Of a stretch of DNA of 64,000 bases, positions 8,384-16,645 are shown in pieces (position 1 is the stretch's first letter; each line of letters begins with the position of its first letter). The notes under the pieces were generated by a model. That model ran no database searches. It saw only the letters and a program-made list of their open reading frames with translations, and was not told the DNA's origin. Position numbers and translations under genes: made by a program. The DNA is from Aliigemmobacter aestuarii (GTDB lineage: Bacteria > Pseudomonadota > Alphaproteobacteria > Rhodobacterales > Rhodobacteraceae), in contig NZ_SSND01000001.1 in assembly GCF_004799285.1 (NCBI RefSeq), forward strand, positions 124,001 to 188,000, read 5' to 3'.

Positions 8384-8953
8384 TCAGGGCCGGATCTCCA
8401 TCCGCTCCAGTTGCCAGATCGACCGGGCGAAGATGTCCTCGGTGTTGAAATCCACCCCTTCGTCATAGGGATAGACAACCCAAAGCGGCCCCTTGCCGCG
8501 CAGCGTCATCGGCGCGCCATTCCGAAGGTAGGCGATCACGGGCCAGCCATCGGCAAGCTCCGTCACCGGGAATTCCGCCCAGTAGTCGTTCACGGCATAG
8601 GCATCGACGACCGATCCGGTCGCCTCGATCCGTTCCAGAAGCCGCTTCAGGGGAACGCCTTCGAACACCTGCATTCCCTCGGTCCAGATCGTCGTCGTCC
8701 GGATGGTGACCGAGCCCAGGGATTTCAGCGCCTCGATATCAAGCCTCAGCGGCGAGCCGGCGGGCGCATCCGGCGGGCCGCATTCGAAGGCGCCCGTGAT
8801 CTCCAGAACGACCGGCCCGACAGGCGCGGGCATGTGGTGGCTACAGGCATGCGCCGGTTGCACAGCCGCGCCACCGCAAAAGACTGCAACGGCAGCAATC
8901 GCGCAAAGGCTCAGGAGTCCCTTGTCAAACCGCTTTGGTCCCGGCCCCGTCAC
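8384..8953 (-). CDS. periplasmic SUOX-like (molybdopterin-binding fold) protein
   Basis: 189 aa. An N-terminal signal peptide (hydrophobic LLSLCAIAAVAVFCGGAAV, cleavage likely after AHA near residue 36) sends it to the periplasm. The mature part resembles the oxidoreductase molybdopterin-binding fold: LEITGAFECGPP, FEGVPLKRLLERI, PVTELADGWPVIAYLRNG, and GPLWVVYPYD near the end. In catalytic members a Cys ligates molybdenum just before the W-x-G-V-P-L-like segment; here this region reads VTIRTTTIWTEGMQVFEGVPL, split around Thr, with no Cys. It may therefore bind a ligand without redox catalysis. No clear operon partner. I am fairly sure of the fold, not of the function. Confidence 0.65.
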   Translation of the reverse strand: MTGPGPKRFDKGLLSLCAIAAVAVFCGGAAVQPAHACSHHMPAPVGPVVLEITGAFECGPPDAPAGSPLRLDIEALKSLGSVTIRTTTIWTEGMQVFEGVPLKRLLERIEATGSVVDAYAVNDYWAEFPVTELADGWPVIAYLRNGAPMTLRGKGPLWVVYPYDEGVDFNTEDIFARSIWQLERMEIRP

Positions 8954-9117
8954 GTCTTATTCCGACCACATCCTCATCGGGGCACAAGAATGGCGAAGCA
9001 CCCCGAGTCGGGCAACGGTCGGGATGCCGCGGGCCGCGGTCCATTCGTATAGGTCCGCGCGGGTCCGGGCGTCGGGGACGGGTCCCGATGCCATTCCGGC
9101 CGGTTTCGATGGATGAC

Positions 9118-9194
9118 TGGTCGGGGCGAGAAGATTCGAACTTCCGACCTACGGTACCCAAAACCGTCGCGCTACCAGACTGCGCTACGCCCCG
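9118..9194 (-). tRNA. tRNA-Pro(TGG)
   Basis: 77 nt including an encoded CCA. Acceptor stem CGGGGCG/CGCCCCG, D-arm GCGCAG-TCTGG-TAGCGC, anticodon stem ACGGT/ACCGT with loop TTTGGGT (anticodon TGG, reads CCA and other proline codons), T-loop GTTCGAATC. The cloverleaf can be folded by eye with all stems paired. The flanks (8954-9117 and 9195-9320) hold nothing else that I recognise. Confidence 0.96.
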
Positions 9195-9320
9195 ATGCGG
9201 CCTTCCTACCCTTGCGAACGCGCATTGAAAAGTTGAAATCGCACCGTTTTCGCGGGATCGGGAAACCCTGGCCGGCGACTGGCTGCGAAAGCCGCGGCCA
9301 CGGCCCGCTCAAGGCGCCGC

Positions 9321-9845
9321 TCACGGCGACGCGCAGGGCCAGACAGCGGTTTCGGAGGGAAAGGCCGGGTGGCGCATTTCCGCGCCCGGCGCTATGCCCA
9401 TTTTCCGTGCCATCCCGCCGTTGATCTCGAGCACGGCAAAGACGCCGCTGCCGCCGTCGATCGGCGTCTCGTCATGCGGGATCGCGTCAGAATGGACAGA
9501 GGTCACACGCCCCGCGGCATCGACGAAGATCATGTCGAGAGGAATGAGCGTGTTCTTCATCCAGAACATCGCGCGGGTCGGCGCCTCGTAGACGAACAGC
9601 ATGCCGGCCGAGACGGGCATCGACTCGCGGTGCATCAGGCCAGTGGCGCGTTCTTCGGGGGTATCGGCCAGTTCGACCGTGAATTGCGCAGCACCAAAGG
9701 CCCCGCGCAGGTCGATACGATCAGGCGCGCAGGCCGTTTCTGCCCGGGCCGAAGACAGCACCAGCGGTCCGGACAACGTCAGGACCGCCACCAGAAGGCA
9801 GGCGCGAAAGGCCGTCAGACCGGTTTGTGAACGGCGGCTTCCCAT
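9321..9845 (-). CDS. exported DUF192 family protein
   Basis: 174 aa. A signal peptide (FRACLLVAVLTLSGPLVLSSARA) precedes a DUF192 domain: FTVELADTPEERATGLMHRE, GMLFVYEAPTRAMFWMKNT, PLDMIFVDAAGRVTSVH, then the C-terminal VLEINGGMARKMGI. DUF192 is a small beta-barrel of unknown function, usually periplasmic or membrane-anchored. The start at 9845 has AGGTGG four nt upstream and lies inside the end of the cold-shock gene (31-nt overlap in another frame), so the two are probably co-transcribed; the longer upstream frame is a shadow of that gene. Confidence 0.86.
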   Translation of the reverse strand: MGSRRSQTGLTAFRACLLVAVLTLSGPLVLSSARAETACAPDRIDLRGAFGAAQFTVELADTPEERATGLMHRESMPVSAGMLFVYEAPTRAMFWMKNTLIPLDMIFVDAAGRVTSVHSDAIPHDETPIDGGSGVFAVLEINGGMARKMGIAPGAEMRHPAFPSETAVWPCASP

Positions 9846-10348
9846 GAAACCACCTGTACGGCCATCCGTCCGCGTTTTCCATCCATGATCTTCAGGCAGA
9901 CCGCCTCGCCCGCGGCGAGATCGGCAAAGCCCGACGACCGCAGAACCTCGATGTGGATGAACACGTCTTCGGGCCGGCCAAAGACATTGCCAAAACCAAA
10001 GCCCTTGGCCTTGTCGAACCATTTCACCCGTGCGGGCTCCAGCGGCCGCGCCGCGATTTCCTCGGGCGTGGTCGATCCACCCTCTTCGCCAAGCGGGAAA
10101 GCCGCGCCAACCGGCGGCTCGATCTTTATGACCTCGACCGCCTGCACCCCGCGCGGCGTCGATTGAACCGTCACGGAAATACCCGTTCCATCCGCAACCG
10201 AGCTTTGACCATAATTCCGCAGCACATTGGCATGCAGCAGAATGTCAGGCCCACCCTCATCGGCGACGATGAAGCCAAACCCTTTCGCCGGATCGAACCA
10301 TTTCACCTTGCCATGCACAACGGGCACGGAACTATCTTGCTCATTCAT
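9815..10348 (-). CDS. two-domain cold-shock protein
   Basis: 177 aa with two cold-shock (OB-fold) domains in tandem. The first (residues ~10-75) has GKVKWFDPAKGFGFIVADEG and DILLHANVL. The second (~105-172) has ARVKWFDKAKGFGFGNVFG and EDVFIHIEVL. The aromatic RNP1/RNP2-like motifs KGFGFI and VFIHI bind single-stranded nucleic acid. The two domains are joined by an acidic linker (GEEGGSTTPEE). It is likely an RNA chaperone or nucleoid-associated regulator; double cold-shock proteins are common in alphaproteobacteria. GGGGAAG lies upstream of the ATG at 10348. The DUF192 gene begins inside its 3' end. Confidence 0.93.
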   Translation of the reverse strand: MNEQDSSVPVVHGKVKWFDPAKGFGFIVADEGGPDILLHANVLRNYGQSSVADGTGISVTVQSTPRGVQAVEVIKIEPPVGAAFPLGEEGGSTTPEEIAARPLEPARVKWFDKAKGFGFGNVFGRPEDVFIHIEVLRSSGFADLAAGEAVCLKIMDGKRGRMAVQVVSWEAAVHKPV

Positions 10349-10455
10349 ACCAGAGCCACTTCCCCAGATTTAGCCCCAGCCATCACTTCACCAGAAAATG
10401 AACGACTTACAAGGGATAAACCGGGTGTCCTATACGTTAGGTTAGTCTGGCGCCA

Positions 10456-10472
10456 TTTCACGAAGCGTGAAA
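10456..10472. terminator. short stem-loop just after pdxH
   Basis: TTTCACG, AAG, CGTGAAA: a perfect 7-bp inverted repeat starting directly after the pdxH stop at 10474. There is no clear T-run on the minus strand, so it may be a weak terminator or RNA-stabilising hairpin. Confidence 0.35.
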
Positions 10473-10473
10473 A

Positions 10474-11076
10474 TCAGGGGTTGAGTCTGGCGATTTCCCA
10501 GCCATCCGAAGGCGAATTCCGGGTCCAGCGGAACCGATCGTGCAACCGGAACGCACCATCCGCCCAGAACTCGATCTCGACCGGGGCGATGCGGAAACCG
10601 CCCCAGAACGGCGGGCGGGGCGGGTTCGGTCCCTTGGTCGCGGTGATCTTCGCCACCTCGGCCATCAGATGCGCGCGCGACGACAGCGGTTGCGACTGCT
10701 GGCTGGCCCATGCGCCCAGCCGGCTTTTCAGGCTGCGGCTGGCATAATATTCATCGGCTTTCGGGCCTTCCTCGCGGGTGACGGTGCCGCGCACGCGGAT
10801 CTGGCGGCGCAGCGACTTCCAGTGCATCACGAAGGCGGCCTTGCCGGCGCTTTCGATCTCGCGCGCCTTGGCCGACCCGTAGTTGGTGTAGAAGACGAAG
10901 GCGTCTTCCTCGATCTCCTTCAGAAGGACCATGCGGACGTTCGGCAGGCCTGTGGCATCGACCGTCGAAAGCGCGATCGCGTTGGGATCGTTGACCTCGG
11001 TCTTTTCCGCCTCGGCCAACCAGGCCCGGGCCAGCGCGAAAGGATCGTCGCCTGCAAAGATACCGCCCCTGTCCAT
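10474..11076 (-). CDS. pdxH: pyridoxamine 5'-phosphate oxidase
   Basis: 200 aa FMN enzyme that oxidises pyridoxamine- or pyridoxine-5'-phosphate to pyridoxal-5'-phosphate, the last step of vitamin B6 salvage and synthesis. Family segments: [22 protein letters not shown], split as [11 protein letters not shown] and [26 protein letters not shown] (FMN phosphate binding); [32 protein letters not shown]; and the C-terminal RLHDRFRW and IARLNP. Start chosen at 11076 (MDRGGIF) with GGGGAAGGGA upstream; the frame reaches 11106. It serves the PLP enzymes seen nearby (Kbl, the aminotransferase). Divergent from fabI across a 285-nt gap in which I see no gene. Confidence 0.96.
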   Translation of the reverse strand: MDRGGIFAGDDPFALARAWLAEAEKTEVNDPNAIALSTVDATGLPNVRMVLLKEIEEDAFVFYTNYGSAKAREIESAGKAAFVMHWKSLRRQIRVRGTVTREEGPKADEYYASRSLKSRLGAWASQQSQPLSSRAHLMAEVAKITATKGPNPPRPPFWGGFRIAPVEIEFWADGAFRLHDRFRWTRNSPSDGWEIARLNP

Positions 11077-11361
11077 GATCTTTTCCCTTCCCCTCGCAGA
11101 TACCATGCCGACCCCGCGCCGACCCCGCGTCGGCCCTTCGTCTGCCCCGCGTCTGAGCCGAAGCTAGCCCCGGCCCCTGCCGCGGGCAAGGGCACGCGCC
11201 CGGAGTCGATGCCCCGTCCCGTTGCCCGGCGCTGATGCCGCCCTCGCCGCCTGTGCCCTTGATACGGGTCGGGCGACAGTCTACACGGAAACAACGGCCC
11301 GGACGGCCCGGCGCACGGCCGGGCCGGACCGGAGAAAAAGGATAACGCGCGGGGGACGGAC

Positions 11362-12189
11362 ATGACCGGGGGACTTCTGGCTGGCAAGCGCGGCCTCATC
11401 ATGGGGCTTGCAAACGACAAATCCATCGCCTGGGGCATCGCGAGGGCCTGCGCCGAACAGGGTGCGGAACTGGCCTTCTCGTATCAGGGCGAGGCGTTCC
11501 GCAAGCGGGTCGAACCGCTGATCGCGCCGCTTGGCGACTGCCCGCTGTTCGATGTGGACGTGACCGACATGGCCAGCATGGACGCGATGTTCGCCGAACT
11601 CGGCCGGGTCTGGGGGCGCCTCGATTTCGTCGTCCACGCCATCGCCTATTCCGACAAGAACGAATTGCGCGACCGCTATGTCGAGACCAGCCGCGACAAT
11701 TTCCTGAAATCGCTGGATATCTCCTGCTATTCCTTCACCGCCGTCTGCCAGCGCGCCGAAAAGCTGATGACCGAGGGCGGCAGCCTTGTGACACTGACCT
11801 ATTACGGCGCCGAAAAGGTCATGCCGCATTACAACGTGATGGGCGTGGCCAAGGCCGCGCTGGAGGCGTCGGTCAAATACCTGGCCGAAGATCTGGGCAA
11901 GCAGGCGATCCGCGTCAATGCGATATCGGCCGGGCCGATCAAGACGCTGGCCGCCTCGGGTATCGGCGATTTCCGCTATATCATGAAGTGGAACGAGCTG
12001 AACTCGCCCCTGCGCCGCAACGTGACCCAGGAAGAGGTGGGCAAGTCCGCGCTCTATCTGGTGTCCGATCTCGGCTCGGGCGTGACCGGCGAATGCCTGC
12101 ATGTCGATGCGGGCTATCACGTCGTCGGCATGAAGGCGGTGGACGCACCCGACATCGACGTGGTGACGGGCAAGAAGGACGCCCCCTGA
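11362..12189 (+). CDS. fabI: enoyl-[acyl-carrier-protein] reductase (NADH)
   Basis: 275 aa short-chain dehydrogenase-fold enzyme that reduces trans-2-enoyl-ACP, the last step of each fatty-acid elongation cycle; target of triclosan in other bacteria. Visible: the FabI-type nucleotide motif GLANDKSIAWGIA (residues 15-27), LDFVVHAIAYSDK, and the catalytic Tyr157-x6-Lys164 in PHYNVMGVAKAALE; INAISAGPIKTLAASGI binds substrate. GGGGGA lies eight nt before the ATG. The stop overlaps the start of the LysE-type gene by 1 nt. Confidence 0.97.
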   Translation: MTGGLLAGKRGLIMGLANDKSIAWGIARACAEQGAELAFSYQGEAFRKRVEPLIAPLGDCPLFDVDVTDMASMDAMFAELGRVWGRLDFVVHAIAYSDKNELRDRYVETSRDNFLKSLDISCYSFTAVCQRAEKLMTEGGSLVTLTYYGAEKVMPHYNVMGVAKAALEASVKYLAEDLGKQAIRVNAISAGPIKTLAASGIGDFRYIMKWNELNSPLRRNVTQEEVGKSALYLVSDLGSGVTGECLHVDAGYHVVGMKAVDAPDIDVVTGKKDAP

Positions 12190-12803
12190 TGACGCCCGCG
12201 GCCTTCCTGGCCTTCGTGGGCCTTGTTGTGCTGGCCGCGATCAGCCCGGGGCCCGCGGTGATCATGTCGGCCCGCACCGGGCTGACCGAAGGCTTCCGCA
12301 CCGGGTTCATGCTTGCTTTCGGCATCGGCGCGGGGGCGGTCGTCTGGGCCTCGGCGGCGATGTTCGGGCTGAACCTTCTTTTTGCGGTGGCCCCGGCGCT
12401 GCTCTGGTCGCTGAAGCTGGGGGGCGCGGCCTATCTTTGCTGGATGGGCTGGCATCTGTGGCGCGACGCGCGCAAGCCTCTCGCCCAGGGCGACACCCGC
12501 CCCCTGCCCCGCTCGCCGGTCTCGGCCTTCCGGCTGGGGCTTTTCACGCAGCTTGCCAATCCGAAACCGGCGGTGATGTTTTCCGCCATCTTTCTTGGCA
12601 CCGTCCCGCAGGGTACGCCGCTCTGGGTCTATCTTGCGCTGCTGGTCGTCATCTTCGCGGCCGAAACGCTGTGGAACACGCTTGTCGCCCGCATCTTTTC
12701 GCTCGATCGCAGCCGGGCGCGTTACATCAGCCTGAAAACCGTGATCGACCGCAGCTTCGGCGGGCTTCTGGCCGCGCTCGGCGTAAAGATCGCCGCCACC
12801 TGA
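12189..12803 (+). CDS. LysE/RhtB family amino-acid exporter
   Basis: 204 aa inner-membrane protein with about six hydrophobic segments, e.g. [38 protein letters not shown] and [27 protein letters not shown] near the N-terminus and the [18 protein letters not shown] segment are typical of LysE/RhtB exporters, which use the proton gradient to remove amino acids or analogues. The ATG overlaps the fabI stop (TGATG), so it is translated as part of the fabI operon. The substrate cannot be read from the sequence. Confidence 0.9.
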   Translation: MTPAAFLAFVGLVVLAAISPGPAVIMSARTGLTEGFRTGFMLAFGIGAGAVVWASAAMFGLNLLFAVAPALLWSLKLGGAAYLCWMGWHLWRDARKPLAQGDTRPLPRSPVSAFRLGLFTQLANPKPAVMFSAIFLGTVPQGTPLWVYLALLVVIFAAETLWNTLVARIFSLDRSRARYISLKTVIDRSFGGLLAALGVKIAAT

Positions 12804-12816
12804 AGGAGAACACCGG

Positions 12817-13326
12817 ATGTCTTCAGATCGCCTGCCACATGAAAAAGGGTTCCATGTCTCGTGGGACCAGATCCACCGGGACGCCCGGGCGCTTGCCTGG
12901 CGGCTGGACGGCAAGGGCCCCGGCGACGCCGGTTCGTGGAAGGCCGTGGTGGGCATCACCCGCGGCGGTCTCGTGCCCGCGATGATCGTCAGCCGCGAAC
13001 TGGACATCCGTGTGGTCGACACCATCAGCGTCAAGTCCTACAGCCACCAGACCCAGACCGAGGCGCGGGTGACGAAATCGCCCCAGGACGATCTGATGGG
13101 CGACGGCACCGGCATCCTGATCGTCGACGACCTGGTGGACAGCGGAAAGACCCTCGAACTGGTCCGCCGGCTTTATCCGAGGGCGCATTTCGCCACCGTC
13201 TATGCCAAGCCCGCCGGGAAGCCCCAGGTCGATACCTATGTCACCGAGGTGAGCCAGGACACCTGGATCTTCTTCCCCTGGGACATGGCGTTGCAATATG
13301 TCCAGCCCTTCCGTGGCACCGACTGA
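12817..13326 (+). CDS. gpt: xanthine(-guanine) phosphoribosyltransferase
   Basis: 169 aa purine-salvage enzyme converting xanthine or guanine plus PRPP to the nucleotide. Visible: [22 protein letters not shown] (split around TRGG), the PRPP-binding loop [15 protein letters not shown] (Asp104-Asp105 to Gly110), and C-terminal [10 protein letters not shown], the base-binding W-x-F-F-P-W signature of bacterial Gpt. GAAGGAGA precedes the ATG. It is 13 nt after the exporter gene and probably in the same transcript. A repeat element follows. Confidence 0.95.
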   Translation: MSSDRLPHEKGFHVSWDQIHRDARALAWRLDGKGPGDAGSWKAVVGITRGGLVPAMIVSRELDIRVVDTISVKSYSHQTQTEARVTKSPQDDLMGDGTGILIVDDLVDSGKTLELVRRLYPRAHFATVYAKPAGKPQVDTYVTEVSQDTWIFFPWDMALQYVQPFRGTD

Positions 13327-13334
13327 ACCGGGGC

Positions 13335-13476
13335 AAGGGGGGCTGTCTGCCCCCCTCTTTGCTGCGCAAATTCCCCCCCCCGAGGATACTTCCGGACAGA
13401 AAACGAAACCTTGAATCAAGTTTTCGCATTTTCTGTCTCAAAATATCCCGGGGGTGCGGGGGCAGAGCCCCTGCCT
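13335..13476. repeat. dispersed intergenic repeat, copy A
   Basis: Starts with GGGGGGCTGTCTGCCCCCCT, then CCCCCCGAGGATACTTCC, GGACAGAAAA, a variable centre, TTTTCTGTCT and AAATATCCCGGGGG, and ends GGGGGCAGAGCCCCTGCC. The inner boxes are inverted relative to each other, so the RNA can fold into a long stem with the outer GC hairpin. It lies between gpt and the aminotransferase gene (same strand) and may act as a terminator. Confidence 0.8.
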
Positions 13477-13501
13477 ACGCCCTCAACACCGGAGCCGTCC
13501 C

Positions 13502-14695
13502 ATGACCCTGCCGCTCAACCCCGCCATGGCCGCGACCTTCCCGCCCCCGGTGATGGAGGCGCGGCGCTGGATCGAGGGGATCAGCTTTCCCGCCGGTCGC
13601 CCGCTGATCAACGTCAGCCAGGCCGCCCCCGTCGATCCGCCGCCGCTTGCCCTGCGTCAGGCGTTGGCCGAGGCGGCACTGAACGACCCGGCCGCGCATC
13701 TTTACGGGCCTGTTCTGGGACTTCCTGCCCTGCGCGAGGAGATTGCCGTGCAATGGTCGGCTGCCTATGGCGGGGCCGTGGCGCCGTCGCAGGTCGCGAT
13801 CACGCAGGGCTGCAACCAGGCTTTCTGCGCGGTCATGGCCACCCTGGCCGGTGCGGGAGACGAGGTGATCCTGCCGACGCCATGGTATTTCAATCACAAG
13901 ATGTGGCTGGACATGCAGGATGTCCGCGCCGTTCCGCTGGCATGCGGGGCGGGGCTTCTGCCTGAACCGGAGGCGGCGGCGGCGCTGATCACGCCCCGGA
14001 CGCGCGCGATCGTGCTCGTCTCGCCGAACAATCCCGGAGGCACGGAATATCCGGCAAGCCTGATGGCGGCCTTCCGCGATCTGGCGCGCGCGCGCGGCCT
14101 TGCGCTGATCGTCGATGAAACCTACCGCGATTTCGACAGCCGCCACCACATCACCACCGGCGGCAGGCCGCATGAGCTTTTCACCGATCCCGACTGGGAC
14201 GACGTGCTGATCCAGCTTTACAGCTTTTCCAAGGCCTACCGCCTGACCGGGCATCGGGTGGGGGCGATCGTCGCCTCGGCCGCGCGGCTGGCCGAGGTCG
14301 AGAAGTTCCTCGACACGGTCGCGATCTGCCCCGGCCAGCTGGGCCAGATCGCCGCGCTCTGGGGGATGCGGAACCTTGCGCAATGGGTGGCGGGGGAACG
14401 CGACGAGATCCTTGCGCGCCGGCAGGCGATGGTGGCGGGCTTCGACGCCCTGCCCGACTGGCGGCTTCTGGGCTGCGGGGCCTATTTCGCCTATGTCGAA
14501 CATCCCTATCCCCTGCCCTCGCCCGAGATCGCGAAGCGGCTTGTGCGCGAGGTTTCGGTCCTGATGCTGCCGGGCACCATGTTCCAGCCCGAGGACGCGC
14601 CTGAAGGCGCCCGGCAGATGCGCATCGCCTTTGCCAACATCGACCGCGACGGGATCGGCGAGCTGTTCCGCCGTCTGGCGGCCTTCCGGGGCTGA
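13502..14695 (+). CDS. class I/II (fold type I) PLP-dependent aminotransferase
   Basis: 397 aa. Fold type I signature pieces: YGPVLGLPALREEIA, ITQGCNQAFCAVMATLAG, PTPWYFNHKMWLDM, VSPNNPGGTEYP (Asn and Gly of the NPGG motif), VDETYRDF (Asp that pairs with the pyridine nitrogen), and YSFSKAYRLTGHRVG with the cofactor lysine Lys244. Substrate is not determinable; the tryptophan genes nearby are not evidence of a role in that pathway. The ATG at 13502 follows ACCGGAGCC; the frame also reads through the repeat element upstream but that part is not protein-like. Followed after 72 nt by the PpiD-like gene. Confidence 0.9.
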   Translation: MTLPLNPAMAATFPPPVMEARRWIEGISFPAGRPLINVSQAAPVDPPPLALRQALAEAALNDPAAHLYGPVLGLPALREEIAVQWSAAYGGAVAPSQVAITQGCNQAFCAVMATLAGAGDEVILPTPWYFNHKMWLDMQDVRAVPLACGAGLLPEPEAAAALITPRTRAIVLVSPNNPGGTEYPASLMAAFRDLARARGLALIVDETYRDFDSRHHITTGGRPHELFTDPDWDDVLIQLYSFSKAYRLTGHRVGAIVASAARLAEVEKFLDTVAICPGQLGQIAALWGMRNLAQWVAGERDEILARRQAMVAGFDALPDWRLLGCGAYFAYVEHPYPLPSPEIAKRLVREVSVLMLPGTMFQPEDAPEGARQMRIAFANIDRDGIGELFRRLAAFRG

Positions 14696-14767
14696 GCCTT
14701 CCCCTTGTTCCTTGCCCCCCGACCGCTTAGACAAGGCGGCAACACCGCATTCCGCAAGGGTTGAGAG

Positions 14768-16633
14768 ATGTCGAAAGACCACGAGTACGATACCGCGCCG
14801 CGCAAGAAGAAGGGGGCGACCGTCATCGTCTGGATCCTGATGGCGATGCTGATCCTGTCGCTCGGCGGGTTCGGGGTGACGAACTTCGGCACCGGCATCA
14901 CCTCGATCGGATCGGTGGGCGACCGCGAGATCGACGTGAACCGCTATTCGCGCACGCTGCAGCAGGAACTGGCCGCGCTTGGCGCGCAGACCGGGCAGAA
15001 CGTGACGCTGGAACAGGCGCGGCAGTTCGGGCTGGACCGGCAGGTTCTGCAATCGCTGATCGCGACCGTCGCCGTCGAGAACGAGGCCGACCGGATCGGC
15101 ATTTCGGTGGGCGATGCGCGAGTGGCCGAGGAGCTGCGCGGCATGCAGGCCTTCCGCGGCCTTGACGGCACCTTCGACCGCGAGGCCTATCGCTTCGTGC
15201 TGGAACGCAACAACCTGTCCGAGGCCGAATTCGAACAGGGCCTGCGCGACGATCTGGCGCGCAGCCTGCTGCAGGGCGCGGTCGTGGGCGGCTTTCCGGC
15301 GCCGCATGTCCTGACCGACACGCTTTACGCCTATGTCGCCGAACGGCGCGGCTATTCCCTTCTGCGGCTGACCGAGGCCGATCTGACCGATCCGCTGCCC
15401 GAAGCCTCGGATGAGCTTCTGAAGGCGCATTACGACGCCAACGTTGCCGTCTTCACCCGGCCCGAGGCGCGCCGCATCACCTATGCGGCCCTTCTGCCCG
15501 AGACTCTGGCCACCACGATGGCCCCGGACGAGGCGGCCCTGCGCGCCGCCTATGACCAGCGCCGCGCGGAATTCGTTCAACCGGAACGGCGCCTGGTGGA
15601 ACGCCTGGTCTATCCGACCGCCGAAGAGGCGGCCGCCGCGAAGGCGCGGGTCGACGCGGGCGAAGGGTTCGAGGCGCTGGTCGCCGCGCGCGGGCTGAAG
15701 CTGGACGATGTGGATCTGGGCGATGTGAGCCGCGAAGATCTGGGCGCGGCCGCCGAGGCCGTCTTTGCCCTGACCGAGCCGGGGATCGCCGGCCCGGTCG
15801 ACACCGATCTGGGTCCGGCCCTGTTCCGGGTGAACGCGATCCTTTCCGCGCAGGAAACCACCTTCGAGGAGGCGCGCGAACAACTGGCCGCTGAGCTTCA
15901 GCAGGATGCCGCGCGCCGCGCCATCGCCGACCAGCGCGAGGCGATCGACGATGCGCTGGCCGGAGGGGCGACGATCGAGGACATCGGGCGCGAATTCGCC
16001 ATGACCGTGGCCACCTTCGACTATGTGCCCGGCAGCGAGGAACCCGTGGCGGGCTATCCCGCCTTCCGCGAGGCAGCCGAGGCTGCGGCCGAAGGCGATT
16101 ACCCCGAGCTTTTCGAACTGGATGATGGCGGGCTTGCCACGCTCCGGCTGGATGCGATCGTGCCCCCCGCGCCCATTCCCTTTGAAGAGGCGCGCGACCG
16201 CGTGGCGGAACACTGGACCGCGAGCGAGACCGCGAAGGCGCTCGCCGGGCGCGCCGCCGCGATCCGCGCCGAGGTCGAGGCCGGCGCCTCGCTTGGGGCC
16301 TATGGCATCGTCTCGGTCACGACCGAACTGGCCCGGCAGGGCTTTGTCGAGGACACTCCGCCCGGATTCGTCGATACCGTCTTCGGCATGGCCGAGGGCG
16401 AGGTCCGGGTGATCGAGGGGCCGGGCTTTACCGGCGTCGTCCGGCTGGACGCCATCACCCCCGCCCCGGCCGAAGGGGACGAGGCCGAGGCGCTTAAAGC
16501 CGCAATCGCCGCACAGGCGGAACAGGCGCTGGCGCAGGACGGCTATGCGCTGTTCACCACGGCCCTGTCCGATGGCGCGGGGATCACCCTGAACGATGCC
16601 GCGATCAACGCGGTCCATGCCCAGTTCCAGTAA
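14768..16633 (+). CDS. PpiD-like membrane-anchored peptidyl-prolyl isomerase/SurA N-domain chaperone
   Basis: 621 aa. A short basic N-terminus (DTAPRKKKGATV) and one membrane segment (VIVWILMAMLILSLGGFGV, residues ~19-37) anchor it in the inner membrane with a long periplasmic part. The SurA-type N-domain has SVGDREIDVNRYSRTLQQEL, GLDRQVLQSLIA and the FRGLDGTFDREAYRFVLERN signature split across this region. A parvulin-like region follows (ERLVYPTAEEAAAAKARVDA). It helps fold outer-membrane or exported proteins. Only 12 nt separate it from trpE, a linkage common in Rhodobacteraceae, so the two are probably co-transcribed. The SurA-like fold is clear; isomerase activity is not proven by sequence. 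Confidence 0.88.
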   Translation: MSKDHEYDTAPRKKKGATVIVWILMAMLILSLGGFGVTNFGTGITSIGSVGDREIDVNRYSRTLQQELAALGAQTGQNVTLEQARQFGLDRQVLQSLIATVAVENEADRIGISVGDARVAEELRGMQAFRGLDGTFDREAYRFVLERNNLSEAEFEQGLRDDLARSLLQGAVVGGFPAPHVLTDTLYAYVAERRGYSLLRLTEADLTDPLPEASDELLKAHYDANVAVFTRPEARRITYAALLPETLATTMAPDEAALRAAYDQRRAEFVQPERRLVERLVYPTAEEAAAAKARVDAGEGFEALVAARGLKLDDVDLGDVSREDLGAAAEAVFALTEPGIAGPVDTDLGPALFRVNAILSAQETTFEEAREQLAAELQQDAARRAIADQREAIDDALAGGATIEDIGREFAMTVATFDYVPGSEEPVAGYPAFREAAEAAAEGDYPELFELDDGGLATLRLDAIVPPAPIPFEEARDRVAEHWTASETAKALAGRAAAIRAEVEAGASLGAYGIVSVTTELARQGFVEDTPPGFVDTVFGMAEGEVRVIEGPGFTGVVRLDAITPAPAEGDEAEALKAAIAAQAEQALAQDGYALFTTALSDGAGITLNDAAINAVHAQFQ

Positions 16634-16645
16634 GGCCCGACACGC

